Shown: positions 20,421 to 31,488, counted from the stretch's first letter. The stretch: DNA of 64,000 nucleotides from Halicephalobus mephisto (GCA_009193035.1 SWDT01000134.1:1-64000), one strand, 5' to 3'. A program made the numbers and translations. The notes: a model not told the origin generated them from the letters alone.

Positions 20421-22198
20421 ATGAATGTAAACGAAAGGATGAAGGTAATCTTGTTTCTATTTTCCGTGGTTGTTGTGAAATGTCTTGATGAACGACAAAT
20501 CCAAGTCTCAGAACTGCCTGTTTCGAGATTCGTTCCGCCTAACTGTAACTACACCGTCAGAGTCGAGGACAGAGAAGGAGAGATGGTGACTAGGTAGGTT
20601 TCAGAGTATTTAGGATTTCACCATAGTATAGAAAAAATCGATTCTTTTTTATTGTTAGATTTTCGGAAAAAGTAAAAAATCGTAGCTTTTGGGAAAGTAA
20701 CGAATACAAACATCACTATATATGGTTTTTAATAATTATCAATTTTTAAAAATAATGTAATACAATTGTTACGGTTTTTATGAACATTTGAAACTTGTGG
20801 CAAAAAATACATTTACTACAAAAAATTGCAACATTTAACAAAGTTTATGTGACTTTTTTGTGATGAAACATCACGCAAAAGTTAAGTAGTATTTCGTGAC
20901 GAAGTAATATATAAAAGTTATGAGATCTTCTGTGATGCGATGTCACATAAGAGTTATGTAGCTTTCTGTGACGGAATACTACATAAAAGACACCAGATTT
21001 TCCGCAATCTAGTGCCATATGAAAGTTACGTAACTTTTAGTAACGAAAGATCATGCATTTCTTACATTTCACTTCATATAGAACTCATAATTTCTTATAT
21101 CAATTTTATCAATTTTAATCCTTTTTCAATTTATATTTGGTTATTTTTCACCACAAATTTCTGAATATTTTCATATTCCAGCTCAGTAAATATCGGCGAT
21201 CCCCTCTACCATCGCTGGAGTTGCTCTCCTACTGGAGGTCTCTACTGTATTATGGTCCATAGTTGTACCTTAGGACACAATGAATCCAAGGCCAAGGGCA
21301 AAAAAGTCGAAATTATTGACGAATTCGGGTGTTCTGTTTATCCTGAACTCGTCCCGAATATGAACTACATCGGAGATACCGAAGCTGGATTCAAGGCCAA
21401 CGCTTTCCTCATCGATATCGATCAGGTTACAATTTTATTATTTTTATTTTATTCACGGATATTTCTGGGGATTTTTTATAGAAAAATCAAAGATTTCTTC
21501 CGCAATTTTTCGATTTTTATGGGTTCGGAAACCAAAAACACAAGTATCTTTTCGAAATTGTAGAGAAGGGGAAATTTCTTTTTTAGAATGCCTATAAAGT
21601 TGATTTTTGCCTGGTTGGAGCCTGAGGCTAAGTTTGTTAAATAGGTACTTGATCAGTAACTTTTATAACTCCAAGTTCCTTATTGTGAAAGTTAATGTTG
21701 AGGGTTTGAGATCGAAATTCAAGTTCATTTCAAAAAAATCAAAATGATTAAAAATCTAATTTTTACATTACTGAAGTTAATCATTAAAGTTGGAAAATGA
21801 GATTTCAGTTTTTATTAAACTTGATTGTCAAAGTTCGAAATTTGTTTTTTTTGAAATAGTCGATGATCAAAATTCATACTTCCACCTCTGACCATCAACT
21901 TTGACAATATCGGATTCCGATTCGCTTCTTAGACCCTTAAAAATCCATATTAACAATTTTAACGTCCTAAAAAACCACTTTTCACATGTATTTAAACACA
22001 AACTCCGGAGATCACAAATCTTCCGAAATCTCATTTCCAATTTTAAAAACATTCCAAAATTAATTCTGTTTACACTTTTAAAGTTGACCCTGATTACCGT
22101 AATCCAAAACGTTTTAGATGTCCCTCTTCTTCAAGTGCTCCTTAAAATTCCTGGTCAAGATCGACGGTCATTGCCGGAGGCCTCTTTGCCCCAGATAA
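20421..22198 (+). CDS. Short ZP-domain (cuticlin-like) secreted protein (165 aa)
   Basis: Exons 20421-20593, 21182-21425 and 22118-22198 join in frame (phases 2 and 0). Starting at the second ATG (20439) gives a clear signal peptide (MKVILFLFSVVVVKC), so that start may be the true one. The mature part matches the C-terminal half of nematode ZP domains: VHSCTLG, an acidic turn IIDEFGCSVYPELVP, then FKCSLKFLVK and a closing Cys pair (HCRRPLCP). Such proteins polymerise in cuticle or apical matrix (family knowledge). It is unusually short: I see no full ZP-N module, furin site or C-terminal TM segment, so it is either a ZP-C-only protein or a truncated paralogue. Both introns contain dispersed repeats. 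Confidence 0.8.
20825..20990. repeat. Dispersed repeat (GTGAC-rich), copy 2
   Basis: Reverse-complement match to 5888-6050, here in the first intron of the ZP-domain gene. Conserved blocks include TTATGTGACTTTTTTGT and AGTTATGAGATCTTCTGT. Confidence 0.7.
21672..22066. repeat. About 395-bp dispersed repeat, copy 1 (in ZP gene intron)
   Basis: Nearly identical, in reverse complement, to 37603-38000. On the minus strand it holds a 61-codon open frame (about 22052-21867) that is also intact in the other copy with one amino-acid change (FKG/FKS). I treat the frame as incidental. Confidence 0.85.
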
Positions 22199-22394
22199 CT
22201 CCGACTGAAACTTTTAATTCAGAGTTATGAGTCAGCTTTATTTTAAATTTTATTAAAACGGCGAAGATTGTTCACATTTCTCGAAATCTGTTGTGGAGAG
22301 ATGGTTGACAAGACAGCGACAGTCACGCGAGAGACTAACAGATAAAATGGTAAAATCGTTTTCTGGATGGATAGAAAACAAAAGATTTGAAAAT

Positions 22395-23709
22395 TTATTC
22401 TTCTTCCTCTTCTTCTCCTTCTTCTTCTTCTTCTAAAAGTAGTTATTAGATACAGTATTCTTTTAAGCAACCTACCTCCTCCTTCTTCCTCGGCGGGTTC
22501 TTCGGCTGGCGGAGCTTCGGCGGGTTTTTCCTCCTCGGCTGGCTTGGCTTCTTCCTTCGCTTTTTCGGCCTTGTTTTTGTTGGACCACTCTGGCTTATCT
22601 GACTTCTTCTGAAATAGTATCCACATAGAACACCTGTTTCGCAAAAAATCAAAAAAACAAACACACCTTGTTAACCAAATCGTCGAGAACGTTTTCCTTC
22701 TTGACAACTTTGAGCTGAGAACGGAAGTCTTGTTTCTCTCCTGGTTTCTGTTCGGCCATCTTCTTGAATTTGTTGTCGTATTTGGAGACCTTCTTGAGAG
22801 TTGGCTTGACGCTGAAAATTACGAAGATATAAAAAATATATATAAAAAGTTACAATTTGCCGCGGAGATCGTTGACAGCGATGGTGAGCTCGTTGATTTC
22901 AGAATCCTTAGCAGCGACGGCAGCGTTGATATCGTATTTTTCCTCTTCCAACTTGACGAGTTTTTGGAACAATTCGTTGTAGATGGCTTCCAATTTTCCT
23001 TTGTCATCAACTCCATCGATATCGGGCAGCTTCGGAATACGAGAATTCAAAGCGTTTTGACGTTCCTGTTCGCGTTTGAGTTGTTGTTGTTTCAAGTCCT
23101 CAGCTGCTTTCATCATCAGCAATTTACGGAGTTTCTTCTTACGTTCTGGGGTAAGGAAACCCTTCTTGGATTTCTTCTTAGAACCAGCTTCCTCAAGACG
23201 CTTACGAACTTCGGCCTTCTTGCGCTCACGTTCTTCGGCCTTGCGCTTGGCTTCCTGAAGAACCCGTTCACCTTCTGTTAGCAAATTTGTTAATTTCCTA
23301 GTATTAATGCTTACCGAATCTGCGTCATCGTCACCACAAGGACCGCCGTAGCGGACTTCTTCAAAGCTAAAAAAATAAATTTAAAAATAAAACTTTTCAG
23401 ATTTTTCGAGTTTAGCTCAGAAATGAAAAATCCGATAAAATTACTTTTAAAAACAATTTTCTCAGTAAAAATGGATAATTTTAAAATTTCTTAATAAACA
23501 ATTTCGAAATTTTCGTTTCGGGACCTGATTTCAAAATCGACTCTCTGGTTCCGGAACGAATTCCATTTTTATTAATTTTAGCCAATTCTAAAAAAATTCC
23601 GGTCCTGAAACGAAAACTTTAAAATACTGTAAAAATAAAAATCAAACATATTTAAAACACAAAATTAATATTTAATTCATTAATATTACCTTTCAGGGAA
23701 TTCAGTCAT
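22395..23709 (-). CDS. tni: Troponin I
   Basis: Exons: 23709-23690, about 23366-23315, 23274-22854, 22811-22667, 22608-22476 and 22432-22395. The core is unmistakable: [56 protein letters not shown], then [22 protein letters not shown]. These are the troponin-C/T binding and inhibitory regions of muscle troponin I, which with troponin C and T makes thin filaments calcium-sensitive. The C-terminus is an Ala/Pro/Glu-rich extension ending in an almost pure Glu run. The join between exons 2 and 3 does not keep frame with the obvious GTAAGC donor. A GTGACG donor 17 bases earlier restores it (263 aa). Which nematode tni paralogue (unc-27 or other) is not resolved. Confidence 0.93.
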
Positions 23710-24162
23710 TGTGTGGGCGAACAATTGCAGAACAAACTGACTCGACCTGGAGCTCTCTCGATGGAATAGATTTTGTGTGTTTCTGGATTATGGGCGCGGC
23801 AAATCAGTCCGTCCCTAGATCGATCTTTTTGCCCGTTGGCAACAACTAGAAAGTTCTTTAGGAGATCAGACAAACAATATCAAGTGTAAAGCCATTCATT
23901 CCCCAATTGCAGATGGCAGTTGTTGCCGCCCACATGCCTCTGGCTTTCCCGATTTCAAAAAGGGGCTCTGATCCTTTGAAAAGCAAAAAAGTATCAAGAA
24001 AGAAGAGTAGGCGGCCCCCTGCTTTGCTTTAGCTTTCGCAAAAATTTCCTCCAAGTTGACATTGATCAAAAATAACCAACAATGCCCTTGTTAAAAGGGA
24101 CAAAAATTCACATTTATTCACCTCTTCAGGCAAGAAATACCAAAATCAACAAAAATACCGAA
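23710..24162. other. Troponin I promoter region
   Basis: Non-coding, and more GC-rich than its surroundings. It lies between the troponin I start and the 3' end of the THO subunit 2 gene on the same strand. The 450-bp gap is too long for a typical SL2 operon, so it probably holds the muscle promoter. Confidence 0.4.
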
Positions 24163-27100
24163 TCAACGTTTTGTTTTTGATGGAGCTGATTTTTTCGAAG
24201 GAGTTGCTTCATGTTCCCCAGCAACAATTCTCTTTCTTGTTAATTTTTCTGTTGATGTAGTAGACGGAGTAACATTATTTTCGGTTTTCTCTTTCTAAAA
24301 TAACTAAATACAAACAATTAAATTTCACAATAAACATACGTTATAAAATTCCTCCACCGGAATCATATACTGATGTCGTTTCCTCAATTGAGTAGCGTAA
24401 CTAGCTGCTAGCAGACTTAAATCATCCCGTTTTCCTCGTTCAGCATCTCTCAAAGATTCAGCAGATTTCCTCAAAGAATTAAAGTGCATCGTCACAGATG
24501 GAAAAGCAGGAAGAATCTTAGTCATAACAATAAGCGTATTCCTCTTGCTCACATAACTTCCATTATTTAGAATATGATTGAATGTTTTCGTCAGTCTAAA
24601 GTGCCATTTGAAGCATATTGATCTGTATTCCTCAAATCCAATATTGTCTTCTTTAATTTCCCCTTCTTCTGTCTTTTTCGTTTTAAGAAGCATCGGAAAT
24701 CCATCACATTCATCCCTAAAAATAGTAGGACTACCATGCCATTTCATCGACAATTGCAAAAGCACTTGATAAAAATGACCAATTGCATGACTTTCAGCTT
24801 CACTCAATCCATTCAGAATAAACGATGCTTCACAAAAAATCTTATCCAGGAATAACATTGTCTGTAAATTCTTTGTTTTCTGCATATGCAAACAATGAAG
24901 GAATTTCGCCGAGAAAGCAGCATCAGCATCAGAAAACATAGCTCTAGGAATTAAGCAACTTTGCAAAAATTTCATCATTTGATTCATACTTCTAGAATTT
25001 GCAGTGATCAAATTATCTGCTTGTTGATTAAAGACTCCACGAACAAGAACAACATGTTGTTCTCTTGTTTTCTGTTCTTCTTTAAGCTTCTTCTCCAATA
25101 AGTGAGCTTTGTCCTCTTTCGTTCTTTTCTTTGAAGTAGATTCATGAACAGAATCAGCTCTTTCAGAACGAGCTCTCGAAATTAATTTGTCGTAAAGAGC
25201 AGTAGGACATTGAAGATCGCCCAGATCAAGCAACCAGAAAAGGGTGTAAAGTCTAGGAGTAATATCATTCCAGAATTCAGATTTTTTCAATGGAATCAAC
25301 TTCTTTTCCAGTGATTCTAGAACACCATTAAAACTTTGTGAGAAAATTAATAGTGACTGAGTCTCATCAATTTTGGCATCTTCATCATCCCCTTTTAGTT
25401 TCTTGATATCTTGTTTCCACTTAGCCTAAAATCAATCAATTCTAAGAAATTTAAAAAGTAAATCGTCTAACCTGTATCTCTCTCATGTAAAATTCCCTCC
25501 AAAAATGCATGGAACATTCAATAGGTAAAAAGTAATCCTTGATCAAAATATCTGCTGATGGAAGAATTGCGGAACATTCTTCTGGTTTAAAAGCAAATTG
25601 CAAAAAATTATTGAATTGAATAAACGTTTCTCTACATTGATCCAATAATTGGCCTGTCAACTTCAAGGGTAACTTATCAGAATCAGTGAATACAACACAT
25701 GCTTTCTGTTGAGCCATCAAAATGAACAAAGTAGGCAGCAAATCATCTCTCAAAAGAGCTTCCTTCAATCTTGCTGATAATCGTTTCGAACTTCTCACTG
25801 CAGCAGTATGGAAAATCTCTTGTTTCAAAATTTCCCCACCAGTCAAAGCATCAATTCCATTCTCATTCAAAGTTGCATTAGCATCGATTCCAGACATGTT
25901 GGAAACAATCTCACGGAGAATCAATAAATCAATACTCTTGCCAGTCTTGAGTTCGTTAACAATGAATTGTAACATGCCAGTTAAATCAGATGGATATTTC
26001 TTGTAGAGAGCTCCAATAAAAGTAGCTAAAGCAATGATCCACATGCTTAACGTTCCATCATCAGTTTTCAGTTGGCCTTTGTCTGGAGATGAGAGACTTT
26101 CCATTATGCAGAAAGTAAGAATATCCAGTTCCAACCCTGATAAGAACCTCAGCGATTCCACAACCGGGGTAATAAAGTTCTGATACACTTGAACCTGTTC
26201 CAGTAAATAGTCAAAAACGGCAAACGGATGAATATGACAGAGTTTACCGAGTTGTCGTCCAATAAGTTTCACTGTATCCTTACTCAACCGTCTGAAAAAA
26301 CAAATATCAATTCAAAAATAACTAAATAAAACTTACTTTAAGCAATACTTCGTTCTTCCCAAAACCATCGCTCGTTGAACGTCTAGAAACTTTTGAGTGT
26401 GGGTTCCTTGCCAATGACTGTAAAGTCTGAACCGCTGTTGATATGTGAAAATAGACAAGAGTTCCCACAGTTCATCACTGTAGGAATAGTTGCTCTCCAT
26501 CAGAGTTAAAGCGGGTAAAACCGAACAATCAACAATGTCCATCATGGTCACTTCAAAGTGCCTCAGAGAATCATTTTCTTCCATCTGCTTGAAGAAGCTG
26601 GTCACTACACGAAGTAGTTTGAATGCAGTAAAAGTATCACATCCGACAAAAGGTCCTGCTTGAATAATCAACGGGGCGGTTTTGGAAATGAATTCTGACC
26701 AATCATTCACGGGTTCGAAAGGAAAAGGCTTCGTTAAAACAGGTTGGTTTTGAGCTTTACCAACGAATTCTGAGGTTATGGCTATCATGTTGTACAAGTT
26801 CGAGATTGAGTAACCGATGAGGGCTGCATAAGCTTGCTGAATCCTTGGAGAGAGGACCAAACCGAAATGCTGGGGGCATTTCTCGATCAGCGGAAGGGCA
26901 GTGTTCAGAGCTCCTCTTTCCAACAATGCACAGATCAGGCCTAACTTCAAATTCTTCGATAATGTCACGTTCTAAAATGCAGTGTTCAGTAACAAACTAA
27001 ATAACTAATCATACATCGTCGTAAAAGTTGCCGACCAACTTCTCATCTTCTGCCAATTGAGATCCCAAGGCGATGAAAATCGGCTGAGATGCAGTGGTCT

Positions 27101-28058
27101 TGCTATCGTTGTCCAAAAGTTTGGGGTCTTTGTCGTCCATTTCAACGAATTTGACATCTGTATTCGCTGTGGCGATAATCTCTGCTCGTTTCACCCGGTT
27201 TTTCGTGAGTTCTGTGTGTTTTTTCCAGAGTGAGATCAATTCCTTCTGATCTGGTTCAAGCTTAAAGGGAATTGATGACAAAAGTAACTCAAAAAAACTT
27301 ACAAAGGAAAAGAATGGCAGAATGTCAATCAACTTTTGTTCGCATATCGCGGCAGCCAAGTTACAGAGTGAGTAAGCAGATCCTTCAACTTTTTCTTGGT
27401 AAATGAACTTCCGCTTTAGGATATCGGACAGGTCGCTCTGGTTGATCTTGAGTGCGTTCAGGATACCAGTGTAGTAACTCGCTCGTTCAAGATTAGCTTC
27501 GAAACAGTCCAGCAGAAGATCGATCACCCGATTTGGATCCAAATTGAACTGACCAATCAACTTCTGAAGTCTCGAGAGAGTCCTCATAGGATCGTTGTAC
27601 TTGTCACCAGCAAAGAGTTCAGCAATAGTTTTGGCATATCCCTCTGACTCCTCTCTCAACAGGTTGAACTTGAGCTGTTTGTAGTACAGTCTTGTCTTCA
27701 GCTTGATCAGTCGGGATTTGATTGCAGCATCTTCTGCCCCACATGCAAGGTACTCATATTTGCAAAGCTCCTCAGGGAAAAACTAAACGAAAACTCGTAG
27801 AATTTAACGCAGTACTGAAACCTAACCTCCGGAGCAACCTCCTTCAGACCTTTCTTGAAATCAATCTTGTCATCATCTAATTGTGTGTCGAAAGAGGCCA
27901 AAATATCATTGGCTAATCCAGGATCACTTCCGAGAGTTCCCTGTAAAAACACGAATTTCGTAAATTTCCAAGTTTCGGAAACTTGCCTGGAATTTCTCGG
28001 GAGGATCACTCGAAAATGCTTTCTCCAATTTCTCAATAAGTTTTTCAGTCTCTTCCAT
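24163..28058 (-). CDS. thoc-2: THO complex subunit 2 (1194 aa)
   Basis: Eight exons fit in frame: 28058-27987, 27940-27827, 27782-27303, 27260-27015, 26971-26337, 26291-25472, 25425-24340 and 24294-24163. The N-terminal signature KTRLYYKQLKFNLLREESEG is followed by the conserved Tho2 middle region (LELDILTFCIMESL; LREIVSNMSGID...ALTGGEILKQE). The C-terminal Tho2 block starts FWLLDLGDLQCPTALY and includes LIPRAMFSDADAAFSAKFLH and MVMTKILPAFP-type helices. The very C-terminal basic/Ser tail (KKSAPSKTKR) is short. THO/TREX couples transcription to mRNP assembly and nuclear export and limits R-loops. Intron 1 uses a GC donor (GCAAGT). Intron 3 is only 42 bp and has no in-frame stop. The gene is divergent from eL33 with about 260 bp between start codons. 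Confidence 0.95.
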
Positions 28059-28319
28059 AGTGAATTAATATAAAAATAGTGAGAAATAAATACAGATGAG
28101 ATCAACAAAATCAGAGAAAATACGACAACCGAAAGTTCCGCTCGTCGACTGGCTCAAGCGCGTGCTCCCGAAACGAAAATTCCCTGATACGGTCGCTGGT
28201 TCTCTTTCCACTGTTCTTCGTCGTCTTTTTCCTTCCCTCAAAGTTCTCCGTGTTTTTTATTCTTTTGCTCGTTCCATCTTCTTGTTTTTTAATGTAGGAT
28301 TGTTTTTTAGGTTATTACA
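28059..28319. promoter_or_regulatory. Shared divergent promoter region (thoc-2 / rpl-33)
   Basis: Only 261 bp separate the two start codons. The right part has a pyrimidine-rich tract typical of ribosomal-protein gene outrons. A TTTTTTAG at 28303-28310 stands 9 bases before the eL33 ATG and is a strong SL acceptor. Confidence 0.6.
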
Positions 28320-28792
28320 ATGCCAAACAACGGTAAAGCTGTCAGACGGTATGTACATTTCTCGACTTTGCCTTAGTTTTGTCCAATGTTGTTATATGGG
28401 CTTTTACTTACTGCTTCTCTTTTAGTCTCTACGTTCGCGCCATCTTCACTGGATACAAACGTGGCCAACGCAGGCAACACGAGAACACCGCTCTCCTCAA
28501 GCTTGAGAATGTCCACACTCAGAAGGATGCTCGATTCTACCTTGGAAAGCGTGCTGTCTACGTTTACAGAGGAGTGAAGAAGGTTGCCCATGCTGGAGGG
28601 CCAAAGACCAATGTTAGAGCTATCTGGGGACGCGTTACTCGTGTTCACGGTAACTCCGGAACTGTTCGCGCTAAGTTTAACCGCAATCTCCCTGCCGCTG
28701 CTATGGGCAAGCTCGTCCGTGTGGTAAGTTTCCGCAATCTCCTACTTTTACATTTATGCTACTTTCAGATGCTTTTCCCCAGCAACATCTGA
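28320..28792 (+). CDS. rpl-33: 60S ribosomal protein eL33 (L35a), 116 aa
   Basis: Exons 28320-28348, 28426-28723 and 28769-28792 join in phases 2 and 0. The protein contains the eL33 hallmarks: LYVRAIFTGYKRGQRRQHEN, GKRAVYVYRGVKK, the IWGRVTRVHGNSGTVRAKF core and the C-terminal RVMLFPSNI. Length matches the family (about 110-124 aa). It is a structural protein of the large ribosomal subunit in the cytoplasm. A likely polyadenylation signal (AATAAA) lies about 50 bases after the stop. The very short first exon with start just after an SL acceptor is normal for nematode ribosomal-protein genes. Confidence 0.97.
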
Positions 28793-28927
28793 GTCTTTCG
28801 ATTCAGATTGTATTTTGGCATCATTTGTTTTTGTTGTTCCATCCGAATAAACTAATTGGTTTAATGCGTACGTTTATTTGAGATCATTCACTCGAGTTAC
28901 AGAATTACGCAGATATGGGATTTCTAT

Positions 28928-30751
28928 CTAATCAATATTCTCTGCGTGATGGTACTGCTTCCGGTCAGCATAGTCTATGTTGTCATCATTCAGACGAGAG
29001 GACTCCATATCCATACTTGGGCCGGCAGTTGTTCCGATGAGGAGAGTTCCTTTGTTCTGCTGAACTTGGACGTCTCCTTTGAGAACAGCGTCGAACATGT
29101 GGCGGAAAGAGAATTCTGTTACTCCTTTGTTAACGGTTGGGCATTTCTGTCCAATGTGGTAGTAGATTAGGGCAATGGCGACTAAGTGGGCTACACTGAT
29201 CCAGAAGTTGACTAGGAAACATATGAGGACATTGACTACAGCTCCGCAGAAAGCTACGTAGCGGTTCGTAAAAGGGGAGTAGAAGTCGCCTCCCATCCCG
29301 ATGTCGACGAAATTGGACATTCCTTGGGCTTGTTGGCGTTCTGGGAACAAGGCGTCCAAATCGTGTTTGAGGTTTTGACTAGATCCATAATCTTGCTTTG
29401 GCTGATTGGGGTTCTCGGGGATTATTTGGGACTTGAGTTCCTTGAAATCAGTGCTCATCGCAAGGGAGACATAGGCGTAGTTGACTGCAGCATAAGTACA
29501 CAGGAAGGGGAGAGTGGAAAGAATGGCAAGGTAGTTGAGATCACCGATGACGACGAAGATGATAGCTACGACGGTCAAGACAATTGTGGCTTTGACGGGA
29601 TTGTTGTTCGGTCCATCTCCTTGGGATAGGGGGTTCAGAGTCGGGATGAAACCTTCTGCGGCTATTCCTTGGAGAACTCTTGGGGTTCCGATGAGACCGG
29701 CAGTCAGGGAACTGAGGGAGGAAATGTAAATTCCAGCAAGGTAGATGGTGGAAGACACAGCTACTCTCTTCCCGACAAGGGTGTCACAGAGGAGGATATC
29801 TCTCTCTACACTGGAACCAAAAGTCATGATGAACAAGAAACATCCGATGGAACTGATTCCGATGGCACTGAGTTCGCCCTTGGCAATGTTCTTGTAGGGA
29901 TTCTGTAGATCTCCGCCCATGTTGACACCGGCCAGGACACCTAGGAAATTCGCGAATAGAACTCCGAATAAGGAGAAGAATGTCTGTCTTCCTGCGTAGT
30001 ACTCGAAACCTAGGTCGCTGCAATTGATTTCGTCATAATTGGAATCCCAGTTTTCACTCAGTCTTGTCTTGTTCCAGCCACCGACTCCATCTACGGTTTC
30101 TGACTTGAACATACCGCCGAGAACGAAATCCATAGCACTTATTCCGACGCAGATGAGTAAAAAAGTGACAGCTCTGACTGCGTGCTGGACTCCGGCAATG
30201 TTGATTCCAGTAACCACGATAATTGTGATTATAGCGACAAATTTGATTATGAATTGGCTTTCTGTGTTGAAGATTCTTGCCATGGATTCTCCGAAACCGA
30301 CAGCGACAAGACTGGAACCGACTGCTTGGCCGAAGACGTAGATGAGGGCGATTGCTCCTCCTAGTTGACTTCCGAGCACGTGGGAAATGAGGAAATAAAT
30401 CCCTCCTGATTGGACATGACATCGTTGACAGATTCCAATTGCGGAAAATACAGTAATCAGCACAATTAAGACAGATATGACGAGAAGAGCGAGTGCACCA
30501 CCAACTCCGGCTGTTCCCTGGAAGGTTGAAATCAGGTCGATTTCGTAAGAATAAAAACTCACAACTATCCAACCAAGTCTCATGAAAATGACTATCCCGA
30601 AGATGTTGACTAGTACTGTAACCATGACGGTAGGAGTCCCGAAACTCAACTTCTCATCGATATTGATCGTTTTCTGCCACCAAGGCCCGGGATTCTCGTT
30701 TCCTCGCTGTTCGGCCGCAAAAAGAGAATCATCAGGATCGATTGTCGTCAT
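28928..30751 (-). CDS. SLC12-family cation-chloride cotransporter, SLC12A8-like (592 aa)
   Basis: Two exons, 30751-30563 and 30517-28928, with a 45-bp intron. The N-terminus is short (MTTIDPDDSLFAAEQRG). The membrane core has family motifs FGTPTVMVTVLVNIFGIVIF, MRLGWIVGTAGVGGAL, SGGIYFLISHVLGSQLGGAI, LIYVFGQAVGSSLVAVGFGE and ANFLGVLAGVNMGGDLQNP. There are about 11-12 TM segments. A short C-terminal domain replaces the long regulatory tail of NKCC/KCC proteins, which places it near the SLC12A8 branch. Substrate is uncertain: vertebrate SLC12A8 has been linked to polyamine, amino-acid or nicotinamide mononucleotide transport. A TTTTTCTAG one base before the ATG suggests SL trans-splicing. It is convergent with eL33, with 135 bp between the stops. 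Confidence 0.9.
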   Translation of the reverse strand: MTTIDPDDSLFAAEQRGNENPGPWWQKTINIDEKLSFGTPTVMVTVLVNIFGIVIFMRLGWIVVSFYSYEIDLISTFQGTAGVGGALALLVISVLIVLITVFSAIGICQRCHVQSGGIYFLISHVLGSQLGGAIALIYVFGQAVGSSLVAVGFGESMARIFNTESQFIIKFVAIITIIVVTGINIAGVQHAVRAVTFLLICVGISAMDFVLGGMFKSETVDGVGGWNKTRLSENWDSNYDEINCSDLGFEYYAGRQTFFSLFGVLFANFLGVLAGVNMGGDLQNPYKNIAKGELSAIGISSIGCFLFIMTFGSSVERDILLCDTLVGKRVAVSSTIYLAGIYISSLSSLTAGLIGTPRVLQGIAAEGFIPTLNPLSQGDGPNNNPVKATIVLTVVAIIFVVIGDLNYLAILSTLPFLCTYAAVNYAYVSLAMSTDFKELKSQIIPENPNQPKQDYGSSQNLKHDLDALFPERQQAQGMSNFVDIGMGGDFYSPFTNRYVAFCGAVVNVLICFLVNFWISVAHLVAIALIYYHIGQKCPTVNKGVTEFSFRHMFDAVLKGDVQVQQNKGTLLIGTTAGPSMDMESSRLNDDNIDYADRKQYHHAENID

Positions 30752-31488
30752 CCTAGAAAAATTAAACTTTATTGAATTTTTTAAAAAACTTACTTGTTTG
30801 TTGTTTAGTGGCTTCGTTTTTGAGTTAGTTGACGAGTTGGAGACGAATGAAGGCAAAGGCCGGCAGCAGAAACGAAGCAAATGGAAACAGAACCAAAGAC
30901 TTGACGGAAAGCTGTGGCAATGCCCTCGCGCGTTCCAAAAAAGCGTGTCGCATGCAATCGATATTCGAGAGCTCTCCTTTGCAGCTTGACTAAAATTTAT
31001 CCAGAATTTTATCTGCAAAAAAGATAAATGCAAAAAGTCGAAAAATGTAATTTTTGATTTTCGATAACAACAGATTTACTGCCAATTTTTACTTTTGCAA
31101 ACAGTGTATTCAACACAAATCTTCCGTCACTTCTTAAACTACTGTACTATCAATTAATTAATGTTAAACCAATATATCAATATTGTTTTTGGGTTTAAAA
31201 TTTGAAGAAAAACGAATTTTCAATTTTTTGCTTTCTTGGTCAGATTTTCCAACTTTTTCGTCTTCTCTCCCCTAACTCTCGCCACGAAAATTCCCCGTGT
31301 TCCTTTTGGAAAAGCAGTTCGTGTGTTGTGCAATCTTCTGCAACTCCGTCTTTTCGTTAGTCTCGTCTATTTGACGTCATTTTTTAGTTTTATTTCGTGC
31401 TAAACAATCTATATTCGGGTCAAAGTTAATACTGGTGGATATTGTGCCTCGATCGTTTGAAACTTTGCGGAAATTCTTGCTAGAAAGA
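30752..31488. promoter_or_regulatory. Divergent promoter region (SLC12 gene / znf-598)
   Basis: About 740 bp separate two opposite starts. No coding exon was recognised. A CTTGCTAG at 31476-31483 stands 5 bases before the znf-598 ATG and looks like an SL acceptor. Open frames over 30750-31033 contain no transporter motif and are probably 5' flank. Confidence 0.5.

Noticed and set aside
21867..22052. 61-codon protein present in both copies of the 395-bp repeat
   Set aside because: Both copies are nearly identical DNA, so an intact frame is expected by chance. It starts and ends without gene signals and lies in an intron in one copy.
28379..28648. Minus-strand open frames across the eL33 gene
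   Set aside because: They mirror the codon pattern of the highly expressed eL33 exons and carry no motif of their own.
30752..31033. Longer N-terminus for the SLC12 gene
   Set aside because: The extended frame starts at a non-ATG codon and crosses a strong acceptor (TTTTTCTAG). The added residues do not resemble the family.
31435..31488. Longer N-terminus for znf-598 (from a GTG codon)
   Set aside because: The extension begins at GTG, not ATG, and includes the likely SL acceptor (CTTGCTAG). The first ATG after it, at 31489, is the natural start.
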